Shown here piece by piece: positions 56,477 through 64,000 of a stretch of DNA of 64,000 bases. A model generated the notes under the pieces. The model was not told the origin of the DNA and searched no databases. It was given only the letters and a program-made list of their open reading frames with translations. The translations under genes were made by a program, and so were the position numbers. Each line of letters opens with the position of its first letter. The stretch's first letter is position 1. The stretch comes from Cycloclasticus sp. (GTDB lineage: Bacteria > Pseudomonadota > Gammaproteobacteria > Methylococcales > Cycloclasticaceae): assembly GCA_002733135.1 (NCBI GenBank), contig NVUJ01000001.1, positions 1 through 64,000 of the forward strand, given 5' to 3'.

Positions 56477-57328
56477 TTACGATGATGGCTTGCGGCCTAA
56501 GGTGGCACGAGTATGGTCTTGAAGGTCGTTGAATTGTTCGATTGCTTTAAACTGGGCGGATTTTAACAAACTTTGTACGTCATTGCCTTGTTGGTATCCG
56601 TGTTCGAATAATAAATAACTATCGTCACACATAAAGTTTGGAGCGTATGAAATGATGTGTTTAATATCACGTAAGCCCTGTTGTTCTGAGATAAGTGCTG
56701 ATGAAGGTTCGAAACGCACATCGCCTGCTGATAGATGTGGGTCAGTATTGCAAATATAAGGTGGGTTACTAATAATCAAATCAAATGTGTTATTAGGTGC
56801 GTTTGTAAACCAATCGCTGTAAATAAAATCAACATTGTTAGCGCCGAGTTGTTTGGCATTTTTTTTTGCGATAGTCAGGGCGGCCGAGCTTGCGTCGATA
56901 GCGATAACCTTGGACTGTTTGAACTCGAGAGCCAATGTAATAGCTATCGCGCCACTGCCAGTGCCTAAGTCTAAAATATTAAGCGGCTGGTGAGGTTGAA
57001 ATTTTTGTTGTGTAATTTCAATAAGCAGTTCTGTTTCTGGACGCGGAATTAATACATCAGGTGATACTTGAAATGGACGAGACCAAAACTCACGAGTACC
57101 CGTGATATGAGCAACAGGCTCGCCTGTTTGGCGACGCATAAGCAGTGCTGTGAAGCTACTTTGTTCATTAGCGCGTAATGTTTTATCAGGCCAGGCTCTT
57201 AAGTAACTGCGGTTTTTCTTCAGCACGTATGCCAGAAGCACTTCGCAGTCGAGTAGCGCACTAGGACTGACATTCAGTAGTTGAGCACCTAGTGATAAAG
57301 CAGCTCTAATATTAAGGGAGCTAGTCAA
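56477..57328 (-). CDS. prmC: Release factor glutamine methyltransferase
   Basis: 283 residues. SAM loop ILDLGTGSGAIAITLAL and catalytic NPPY are present. It methylates the Gln of the GGQ motif in RF1/RF2. 10 bp after prfA, the usual hemA-prfA-prmC order. Confidence 0.96.
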   Translation of the reverse strand: MTSSLNIRAALSLGAQLLNVSPSALLDCEVLLAYVLKKNRSYLRAWPDKTLRANEQSSFTALLMRRQTGEPVAHITGTREFWSRPFQVSPDVLIPRPETELLIEITQQKFQPHQPLNILDLGTGSGAIAITLALEFKQSKVIAIDASSAALTIAKKNAKQLGANNVDFIYSDWFTNAPNNTFDLIISNPPYICNTDPHLSAGDVRFEPSSALISEQQGLRDIKHIISYAPNFMCDDSYLLFEHGYQQGNDVQSLLKSAQFKAIEQFNDLQDHTRATLGRKPSS

Positions 57329-57338
57329 TGTTAATCAG

Positions 57339-58427
57339 TTATTCTTCTGTACTTAGTTGAGTAAGTTGGTCAGCTTGGTGTTCTTGGGTCAGCGGATTAA
57401 TAACCTGGTCAAGCGCGCCTTGCATTATTTCATCTAATTTATATAGCGTTAAATTGATTCGATGATCAGTGACACGCCCTTGGGGGTAATTGTAGGTGCG
57501 AATGCGTTCAGAGCGATCACCGCTACCCACTTGTAGACGGCGAGATTCTGCTTGTTCAGCATCGATTTTTTCTTGTTCAGCGGTTAAGATTCTGGATTTT
57601 AGTAGCGACATCGCTCGTGCACGGTTCTTGTGCTGTGAGCGTTCGTCTTGGCACTCTACGACGGTGCCCGTTGGGATGTGGGTGAGTCGAATGGCTGAAT
57701 CTGTTTTGTTAACGTGCTGGCCACCAGCGCCCGATGCACGAAAGGTGTCGACGCGTAAATCAGAAGACTTAATGTCAATGTCGTCCATTTCGTCGGCTTC
57801 CGGCATAATTGCTACGGTGCAAGCCGAGGTGTGTACACGACCTTGGGATTCTGTTTCTGGTACGCGTTGTACGCGGTGAGCGCCGGATTCAAACTTTAAT
57901 TGTGAATACACGTCATTACCTTCAATGCGGGCAATAATCTCTTTGTAACCACCATGATCGCCCAGGCTTTCGCTGATGACTTCGAAATTCCATCGTTTCT
58001 TTTCGGCAAACCTTAAATACATACGGTACAAGTCACCTGAAAAAATAGCCGCTTCGGCGCCGCCTGTGCCGGCGCGGATTTCAAGAAACGCATTTTTTCC
58101 ATCATTCGGGTCTTTAGGGAGTAATAATATTTGTAGGTCTTTTTCTTGCTGTTCAAGGGTGGCTTGAATGTCTTTTAACTCGTCCTTAGCCATCGCTTTA
58201 ATGTCAGGGTCGCTGTCGTTTAACATGACTTTGGCCGCTTGCTGGTCTTCAAGTGTCGCCAAATAGTTTTGATGCGTATTAACGATAGGGTCAAGCTGAG
58301 CATATTCCTGACTCAATGCGCGAAACTTATTTTGATTGCTTTGTACGCTCGGCTCGGCTAGTAGGCCAGCAATTTCTTCAAAGCGCTCAGAAAGGGTATC
58401 TAGTTTGTGTAGAATGGTTGTATTCAC
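57339..58427 (-). CDS. prfA: Peptide chain release factor 1
   Basis: 362 residues. The tripeptidyl-tRNA hydrolysis motif [16 protein letters not shown] and the RF1 region [20 protein letters not shown] are present. Reads UAA/UAG. 2 bp after hemA. Confidence 0.97.
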   Translation of the reverse strand: MNTTILHKLDTLSERFEEIAGLLAEPSVQSNQNKFRALSQEYAQLDPIVNTHQNYLATLEDQQAAKVMLNDSDPDIKAMAKDELKDIQATLEQQEKDLQILLLPKDPNDGKNAFLEIRAGTGGAEAAIFSGDLYRMYLRFAEKKRWNFEVISESLGDHGGYKEIIARIEGNDVYSQLKFESGAHRVQRVPETESQGRVHTSACTVAIMPEADEMDDIDIKSSDLRVDTFRASGAGGQHVNKTDSAIRLTHIPTGTVVECQDERSQHKNRARAMSLLKSRILTAEQEKIDAEQAESRRLQVGSGDRSERIRTYNYPQGRVTDHRINLTLYKLDEIMQGALDQVINPLTQEHQADQLTQLSTEE

Positions 58428-58429
58428 GG

Positions 58430-59680
58430 TTAATCTTTTAATTTAAAAAGCTGTTGTGCGGCAGTGAGTAAGTCACTATTTCCTTCAGCAGCGGCTTGTT
58501 TAAGAGTACTGCTAGGCTCGTGTAAAATTTTGTTAGTTAAATCGCTCGCTAATCGTTCTAATACTTGTTCAGCTGGTTGACCGTTGGCTAAGGAACTTAG
58601 CGCTTTTTGTAAGCTCTGCTCACGTGTTGAGTCTGCTTGTTGTCTTAATTGATGAATAGTTTTAGATGCGTCTTGAGCGCGAATCCAAGTTTGAAAATGT
58701 GACACTTGTATGTCGATGATGTCTTCTGCTTGTTCGGCAGCTTCACGGCGTGATTGCAACCCATCGTCTACAATATTTTTAAGGTCATCTACACAATACA
58801 GGTACACATCACTTAACGAGCCCACTTCTTTCTCAATATCGTGCGGTACTGCAAGGTCCATCATAAACATGGGTTTGTGCTTGCGTTTTAAAATAGCCGT
58901 TTCAACACTGCCTTTACCCAATATGGGCAATTGGCTAGCGGTTGATGAAATAATAATATCTGCCTCGGGTAAATGCTCGGGAATATCTTTTATTTCAATC
59001 GCGTAGCCATTTCCTTGGGAGGCAATGGCGTGCGCTTTTTCCAACGTTCGGTTGGCAACGATTAAGCGCCCGATGCCTTGCTCTTTTAAATGTTGTGCGG
59101 ACAGCTCAATGGTTTCACCAGCACCAATTAATAAGGCCGTTTGGTTGTTCAAATCACCAAAAATTTGTTGCGCTAGCTTAACGCCAGCAAATGCCACAGA
59201 AACCGGACTTGAGCCAATGGCTGTGTCAGTACGAACTTTTTTTGCTACTTGAAATGTATGTTGAAAAAGGCGCCCCAAGTATTTGCCTAATGTGCCGGCT
59301 TCGTTGGCCTGCTGATAAGCGGTTTTCATTTGACCGAGGATTTGTGGCTCGCCCAGTATCATTGAATCAAGCCCGCAGGCAACTCGCGACATATGCTTTA
59401 TAGACTGATGGTCGCTATGACTATACAAGTACTCTGTAATGCTCGCTTCGCTCAGTTGGTGTTGTTTTGCTAGCCATGTAATAAGTTCGCCTGTTTGTTG
59501 GTCTGCTATATCACAATAGATTTCAGTACGGTTGCAAGTCGACAAAATAGCGGCTTCTTCAACTGAAGATAGATTGGTTAGAGACCGTAAAGATTGGTTC
59601 AAACGCTCAGGTGAAAATATGAGTTTCTCGCGAATCTCTATAGGTGCGGTATTGTGATTGAGTCCGAGCGTGAGTAACAT
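58430..59680 (-). CDS. hemA: Glutamyl-tRNA reductase
   Basis: 416 residues. [15 protein letters not shown], the nucleophile Cys in [11 protein letters not shown] and the NADPH domain [16 protein letters not shown] are present. First step of C5 haem synthesis. Divergent from the TPR lipoprotein gene; a TATAAT box lies upstream. Confidence 0.96.
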   Translation of the reverse strand: MLLTLGLNHNTAPIEIREKLIFSPERLNQSLRSLTNLSSVEEAAILSTCNRTEIYCDIADQQTGELITWLAKQHQLSEASITEYLYSHSDHQSIKHMSRVACGLDSMILGEPQILGQMKTAYQQANEAGTLGKYLGRLFQHTFQVAKKVRTDTAIGSSPVSVAFAGVKLAQQIFGDLNNQTALLIGAGETIELSAQHLKEQGIGRLIVANRTLEKAHAIASQGNGYAIEIKDIPEHLPEADIIISSTASQLPILGKGSVETAILKRKHKPMFMMDLAVPHDIEKEVGSLSDVYLYCVDDLKNIVDDGLQSRREAAEQAEDIIDIQVSHFQTWIRAQDASKTIHQLRQQADSTREQSLQKALSSLANGQPAEQVLERLASDLTNKILHEPSSTLKQAAAEGNSDLLTAAQQLFKLKD

Positions 59681-59717
59681 GCGCTTTTGCTTGATTTAAC
59701 TTCAGTTTGAATGCGAT

Positions 59718-59723
59718 ATTATA
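59718..59723 (-). promoter_or_regulatory. Possible -10 box of hemA
   Basis: A perfect TATAAT on the minus strand lies about 38 bases before the hemA ATG. The -35 at 17 bases (atatac) is poor, so the promoter is uncertain. Confidence 0.3.
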
Positions 59724-59852
59724 AACTGTTTAAACTATCTGTATATTTTATTGTTTTTAATAGTTTTGTAGAGTTTGTTTGTAAACGTTTGAAATATGCT
59801 AAAGCCTTGTAATTAAGCAAGTTGAAATGGACATTATTTAAAGAGAGTGTGT

Positions 59853-61589
59853 ATGTTGGTGAGAGTTTTTTTGTTATTCTTTATAGCCGTAACAGCGGTA
59901 GGTTGTGCGCACGTCAAACATGATGGCGTAAAAAAATCGGTCGTTGAAATAAAAGATTCAACTATTGTTCAAAACGAAGAAAAAAAATCACAAGAACAAA
60001 GTGAGCCACTTGAGCTTGACGCTCAATTATTGTACACCCTATTGGGTGGCGAACTAGCAGGTCAACGAGGAGAAATTGGTTTAGCATCTGCTTTTTATGG
60101 GCTTGCTGCCGAGCATTCTAAGAATTCCGAGATAGCTCTTCGCGCGGCTCAAGTAGCGTTATACAGCAAAGATTTAGTAGCGGCTAAAACAGCTGTCGAT
60201 ATTCTAGTTCAAAATAACAATCTATCAGCTCAAACACGTCGCTTGGTACTGACGGTGTATCTTAGGCTAGGCGACACTAAGAAAAGCTTAGAGCAGATAA
60301 GGATGCTGCTCAATGACAGTGATATACCTATACGTAATGCGTTATTAGCGGTAGGAGACATGGTATCCCGGCATGCCAGTGAAGATGTTGCGACAGAAGT
60401 AATGGCCGAGCTTGTTAAGGAATTTACCAGCAACGCGGCTATTTACCTTGCCCGCTCTCAAATGATGATGAATTTTGATGAGATGGAACGTGCTTTTGAA
60501 GATGCCGAAAAAGCAACTCAATTAGATAAAGAATGGCAAACAGGTTACGTTCAACTTGCGCGGGTGCTCGAAAAACAAGGGAAAAGAGAGCGTGCATTAA
60601 ACGTGCTTAAGCAGGCCGCTGAGCAAAATGAGGCAAGGCAGTTGTTGATGGGGTACGGACAACTTTTAGCGCAAGATGGGCAGTATCAAGAAGCTAAGCA
60701 ACAGTTTTTAAAGATGCTTTCAAAAGAGCCTAATTATCCAGATGCTAGGTTTGCCATTGGCCTTGTTTATTTAAAATTAGACGATGTTTTACATGCAAAA
60801 GAAAGTTTTGCACGCTTGTACGAAGACAAGGCTTTTCAAGCTAAGGCGGCCTTTTATTTGGGACGCATCCATTACCAACAAAAAGAGTACGAAGACGCCA
60901 TTACGTGGTTTAAGAAAGTCGAAGATGGTGCGGGCTATATAGATGCCCAGGCCAGTATGGCTATGATTTATATGCAAACAGGTGACACTGCATCATCTAG
61001 AAGTGTGCTACAAACGTTGCGAAATAGATTTCCTAAGGAATCAACGCGTTTTTATTTATTAGAAGCGGAGTTGTTGACAGAGGCTGAGCAATTCGCCGTG
61101 TTGTATGAATTAATGACGGAAGCCGTTAAGGAAGACGCAGATAATTTAATGTTGAGGTATGCGCGATCAATTGCTGCAACTGAGGTCGGTGAGTTGGCAA
61201 TGGCAGAACAGGATCTGTTGTTAATATTATCTAAAGAGCCCAAAAATGTTAATGCATTGAACGCCTTAGGGTACACGCTAGCCAGCAAAACATTTCGATT
61301 TAAAGAAGCACGCCAGTACTTAACTCAAGCTATTACATTAAAGCCAAATGATTCGGCTATTATGGACAGCATGGGATGGTTAAGTTATCGAGAAGGCCGC
61401 TATGAAGAAGCGTTGGTTTTGTTAGAGAAGGCGTATAAAAAAATGCCAGAAGGGGAGATAGCAGCGCACTTGGGAGAGACGCTTTGGATGCTAGGTCGCC
61501 AAAAAGAAGCGCGAACGTTATGGGAAGAAGCGTTAAAAAAAGATACTGAAAACAGATATCTGATTGAGGTTTTGAAGAGACTTCAGTGA
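59853..61589 (+). CDS. TPR-repeat lipoprotein
   Basis: 578 residues from ATG 59853 (AAGAGAG upstream; the track GTG is two codons earlier). Lipobox AVGC. The mature protein is a long series of TPR helix pairs (for example HAKESFARLYEDKAFQAKAA; WLSYREGRYEEALVLLEKAY). It is the standard tetratricopeptide gene before lolB in pseudomonads. Probably a periplasmic scaffold at the outer membrane; partner unknown. The stop overlaps lolB (GTGA). Confidence 0.88.
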   Translation: MLVRVFLLFFIAVTAVGCAHVKHDGVKKSVVEIKDSTIVQNEEKKSQEQSEPLELDAQLLYTLLGGELAGQRGEIGLASAFYGLAAEHSKNSEIALRAAQVALYSKDLVAAKTAVDILVQNNNLSAQTRRLVLTVYLRLGDTKKSLEQIRMLLNDSDIPIRNALLAVGDMVSRHASEDVATEVMAELVKEFTSNAAIYLARSQMMMNFDEMERAFEDAEKATQLDKEWQTGYVQLARVLEKQGKRERALNVLKQAAEQNEARQLLMGYGQLLAQDGQYQEAKQQFLKMLSKEPNYPDARFAIGLVYLKLDDVLHAKESFARLYEDKAFQAKAAFYLGRIHYQQKEYEDAITWFKKVEDGAGYIDAQASMAMIYMQTGDTASSRSVLQTLRNRFPKESTRFYLLEAELLTEAEQFAVLYELMTEAVKEDADNLMLRYARSIAATEVGELAMAEQDLLLILSKEPKNVNALNALGYTLASKTFRFKEARQYLTQAITLKPNDSAIMDSMGWLSYREGRYEEALVLLEKAYKKMPEGEIAAHLGETLWMLGRQKEARTLWEEALKKDTENRYLIEVLKRLQ

Positions 61590-62170
61590 AACGGTTATTT
61601 TTGTATGGGTTGATGGTTACACAGTTATTTGCTTGTGCGTTTTTGGCGCCATTAAAAAACGAGACTGACCACAATGCGCGTGCAACCAACAAGTCAGCGA
61701 TACTCGCCATCAACCAGTGGCATTTATTGGGGCGTTTATCAGTCCGTCATGCAAAAGAGTCTGGCTTAACAAAATTAGACTGGCAACATAGTGAGCTAAG
61801 TGATGAATTGATACTAAGTACATCATTGGGGGGTGTGCTCGCCAAGCTAAGCTATATGGATAATAGAATTATTGTTGCTGGCTCAGATGGAATAAGCCAC
61901 GTTGTTACAGAGCAAGAATTGCATTCACAAATTGGCTACTTGCCTCCGTTGAACCATTTAAAATTCTGGGTTAGGGGTTTTCCTAACCCAGAAATTGATG
62001 TGCAAATTCAACAAGTAGATTCATCTGATGAGTTATCTTTTGAACAAGACGGGTGGGACGTTGAGTTAACACGATTTGAAACCTTTAGTGCGTTTGAATT
62101 GCCGACAAAGGTTTCACTAATAAAGGGTGGGTTAAAAATTAAGTTAGTGGTGGATGAATGGCTGGACTAA
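61586..62170 (+). CDS. lolB: Outer-membrane lipoprotein receptor
   Basis: 194 residues from a GTG overlapping the upstream stop. Lipobox LFAC. WHLLGRLSVRH, LDWQHSELSDELILSTSLGG and LKFWVRGFPNPE follow the LolB pattern. It receives lipoproteins from LolA. It overlaps ispE by 13 bases. Confidence 0.92.
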   Translation: MKRLFLYGLMVTQLFACAFLAPLKNETDHNARATNKSAILAINQWHLLGRLSVRHAKESGLTKLDWQHSELSDELILSTSLGGVLAKLSYMDNRIIVAGSDGISHVVTEQELHSQIGYLPPLNHLKFWVRGFPNPEIDVQIQQVDSSDELSFEQDGWDVELTRFETFSAFELPTKVSLIKGGLKIKLVVDEWLD

Positions 62171-63045
62171 TTAAAAACAACAATGAATGGAATGAGCTGT
62201 GGTGGCCGGCACCTGCAAAGCTTAACTTAATGCTGAACATTGTTGGTCAGCGTGCGGATGGATATCATGAGTTGCAAACGGTTTTTCAACTATTGGCCAT
62301 TAACGATTGGTTGAATTTTACGCCGTCAGATAAAAATGAAATTGAACTAAATGAAGGTTCGAGTGAAATTCCGGTCGAAAGTAATTTAATTACGCGGGCA
62401 GCAAAGCTACTGAAAGAAAGTAGTGGCACCCAGTTAGGTGTGAAGATTGATTTAAAAAAGATTTTGCCTATGGGGGCCGGCTTAGGGGGCGGTAGTTCAG
62501 ACGCTGCTACCACCTTGCTTGTGCTAAATAAATTATGGAGCTTGGATTATTCGAACGATGAGCTTGCTGCATTAGGCTTACAATTGGGCGCTGATGTCCC
62601 CGTATTTGTTCAAGGTAAGTCCGCTTGGGCGGAAGGTGTCGGCGAGAGGATAACGCCGATAGAGTTACCTGAATGTTGGTTTGTTGTAGTGAATTCTGGT
62701 ATCCACCTTTCTACGCGTGAAGTTTTTGCACATAACAGTTTGACACGAGATAACGCAGCCATCACAATACGCGACTTTCTGAGTGGGCAAGTGTCAAATG
62801 ATTGTTTGCCTGTCGTTAGAAAAATGAGTCGAGAACTGGATGATATATATCAGCAGTTTTCGCAATTTAAAAAAGTCTTTTTAACAGGTACTGGTTCGAG
62901 TTTGTTCGCGAAATGTGACACTCGACCAGAGGCGGTTTTGTTGACAAGTCAACTACCTAATAACTGGACTATGTGGGTTGTACGAGGGCAGAACGAATCG
63001 CCTGTACATAAATCGCTTAAACAGTTTTTTAATCAAGTAGATTAG
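62158..63045 (+). CDS. ispE: 4-diphosphocytidyl-2-C-methylerythritol kinase
   Basis: 295 residues, GHMP kinase. PAPAKLNLMLNIVGQRADGYH and the ATP loop LPMGAGLGGGSSDAATTLL are diagnostic. MEP-pathway isoprenoid synthesis. In the conserved lolB-ispE-tRNA-Gln-prs order. Confidence 0.96.
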   Translation: MAGLIKNNNEWNELWWPAPAKLNLMLNIVGQRADGYHELQTVFQLLAINDWLNFTPSDKNEIELNEGSSEIPVESNLITRAAKLLKESSGTQLGVKIDLKKILPMGAGLGGGSSDAATTLLVLNKLWSLDYSNDELAALGLQLGADVPVFVQGKSAWAEGVGERITPIELPECWFVVVNSGIHLSTREVFAHNSLTRDNAAITIRDFLSGQVSNDCLPVVRKMSRELDDIYQQFSQFKKVFLTGTGSSLFAKCDTRPEAVLLTSQLPNNWTMWVVRGQNESPVHKSLKQFFNQVD

Positions 63046-63046
63046 G

Positions 63047-63052
63047 TATAAT
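63047..63052 (+). promoter_or_regulatory. Probable -10 box for tRNA-Gln
   Basis: A perfect TATAAT ends 16 bases before the mature tRNA 5' end, leaving a short leader. The -35 region is only T-rich (gttttt) and lies inside the 3' end of ispE. Confidence 0.5.
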
Positions 63053-63068
63053 CTGCAAGCATAAAGTT

Positions 63069-63143
63069 TGGGGCGTGGCCAAGTGGTTAAGGCACGGGGT
63101 TTTGATCTCCGCATCCCAGGTTCGAATCCTGGCGCCCCAGCCA
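63069..63143 (+). tRNA. tRNA-Gln (anticodon TTG)
   Basis: 75 bases including an encoded CCA. Acceptor arms TGGGGCG and CGCCCCA pair fully, the T arm is GGTTCGAATCC, and the anticodon stem cgggg/ctccg carries loop TTTTGAT with anticodon TTG. The U1-A72 start is typical of bacterial tRNA-Gln. Confidence 0.96.
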
Positions 63144-63188
63144 TTCTTTATTTTAAAATCAGTTGGTTTTTATAGTTAGGAGTTCAAT

Positions 63189-64000
63189 GTGCTAGACAGT
63201 CGCATCATGGTGTTCACCGGTAATGCAAACAAAGCATTAGCTAAAGACATTGCTCGTCATTTAAATATCACCTTAGGTCGAGCCACCGTTGAAACGTTCA
63301 GCGACGGTGAGATCATGATTGAAATTGGCGAGAATGTTAGGGGTAAAGAAGTTTTTATTATTCAATCCACGTGCGCGCCGACGAATAATCACGTAATGGA
63401 ATTATTGGTGATGATTGACGCCCTAAAAAGGGCGTGTGCGAGTCGAATTACAGCAGTTATTCCCTACTATGGTTACGCAAGGCAGGATCGCCGTCCTCGT
63501 TCGGCTCGTGTTCCTATTACATCAAAAGTTGTTGCAAAAATGATTGATACGGCCGGTGCTGATCATGTGTTGACGGTTGATTTGCACGCAGATCAAATTC
63601 AAGGGTTCTTTGACATACCGGTTGATAATGTTTATGCCTCGCCTTTATTGCTGAGCGATATTTGGCAAAGAAAAACAGAGCATCTAATGATTGTTTCGCC
63701 AGATGTCGGCGGTGTGGTTCGAGCCCGCGCTCTAGCTAAACGACTAGACGACGCTGATTTGGCAATTATTGATAAACGTAGACCAAAGCCCAACCAAGCA
63801 GAAGTAATGAACATTATTGGTGACGTCAGCGGAAGAGACTGCGTGATTGTGGATGACCTTGTAGACACTGCAGGTACATTATGTTTAGCGGCAAAGGCGT
63901 TAAAAAACAATGGCGCCCTTAGTGTTAAGGCATATTGTACGCACCCTGTTTTATCAGGAAATGCTATCGAGAATATAGCCGGCTCAGTATTAGATGAATT
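63189..64000 (+). CDS. prs: Ribose-phosphate pyrophosphokinase, 5' part
   Basis: 270 residues, truncated by the window end and therefore missing from the ORF track. GTG start with TAGGAG 6 bases upstream. [19 protein letters not shown] is the ATP/flexible-loop region, [18 protein letters not shown] follows, and [14 protein letters not shown] binds the ribose-5-phosphate/PRPP. It makes PRPP for nucleotides, His and Trp. Confidence 0.95.
   Translation, partial: MLDSRIMVFTGNANKALAKDIARHLNITLGRATVETFSDGEIMIEIGENVRGKEVFIIQSTCAPTNNHVMELLVMIDALKRACASRITAVIPYYGYARQDRRPRSARVPITSKVVAKMIDTAGADHVLTVDLHADQIQGFFDIPVDNVYASPLLLSDIWQRKTEHLMIVSPDVGGVVRARALAKRLDDADLAIIDKRRPKPNQAEVMNIIGDVSGRDCVIVDDLVDTAGTLCLAAKALKNNGALSVKAYCTHPVLSGNAIENIAGSVLDE

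Noticed and set aside
57496-57879. Plus-strand ORF of 127 residues opposite prfA
   Set aside because: Antisense shadow of the conserved release factor.

Overview
The window reads as chromosome from a marine-type gammaproteobacterium. The evidence is conserved blocks in the usual gammaproteobacterial order (lptD-surA-pdxA-rsmA, mreBCD-mrdA-rodA-mltB-rlpA-dacA, lipB-lipA, lolB-ispE-tRNA-Gln-prs) and an LPS-core locus whose gene content closely matches that of Pseudomonas. The DNA is fairly AT-rich. My guess at a group (Cycloclasticus/Piscirickettsiaceae-like) is inference only.

Region 1 (1-3.5 kb): the 3' end of a trimeric autotransporter (YadA-type) adhesin with 42-bp repeats and a terminator, then a minus-strand trio: a sulfotransferase-like protein, a lipoprotein and a DUF2827 glycosyltransferase-like protein.

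Region 2 (3.7-32.5 kb): an LPS outer-core/lipid A locus of Pseudomonas type, split and expanded. On the plus strand are waaC, a Mig-14-like protein, a PIG-L deacetylase (DnpA-like), a tandem kinase, a sulfotransferase and a glycosyltransferase (3.7-10.5 kb). Facing it is a long minus-strand run, possibly one operon starting at msbA: msbA, ugd, a UDP-uronate epimerase, a sulfotransferase, a glycosyltransferase, an A-PCP-sulfotransferase megaprotein, a docking-C-(A remnant)-PCP-TE megaprotein, an amidohydrolase, a cytochrome P450 and a frameshifted sulfotransferase. To the right of msbA are waaG, waaP, two more LPS kinases, a carbamoyltransferase and another kinase. This NRPS-like/sulfotransferase/P450 island, embedded in a surface-glycan locus, is the strongest candidate for an undescribed system. 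It would plausibly make a small sulfated acyl or peptide moiety, either released or transferred to the surface glycan.

Region 3 (32.5-64 kb): core housekeeping genes. These are ydcH-like, a membrane protein, rsmA, pdxA, surA, lptD; divergent amgK-murU (peptidoglycan recycling); lipA, lipB, ybeD, dat, dacA; rlpA, mltB, rodA, mrdA, mreD, mreC, mreB (cell-wall elongation); divergent gatCAB; a lipoprotein; a JAMM protease, prmC, prfA, hemA; and a TPR lipoprotein, lolB, ispE, tRNA-Gln and prs (cut by the window end). Two essential envelope genes here, mreC and lptD, appear to start at non-canonical AUA and AUU codons; the ORF track truncates both. No intergenic stretch exceeds about 250 bases outside the listed features, and I saw no CRISPR array, insertion sequence or rRNA.
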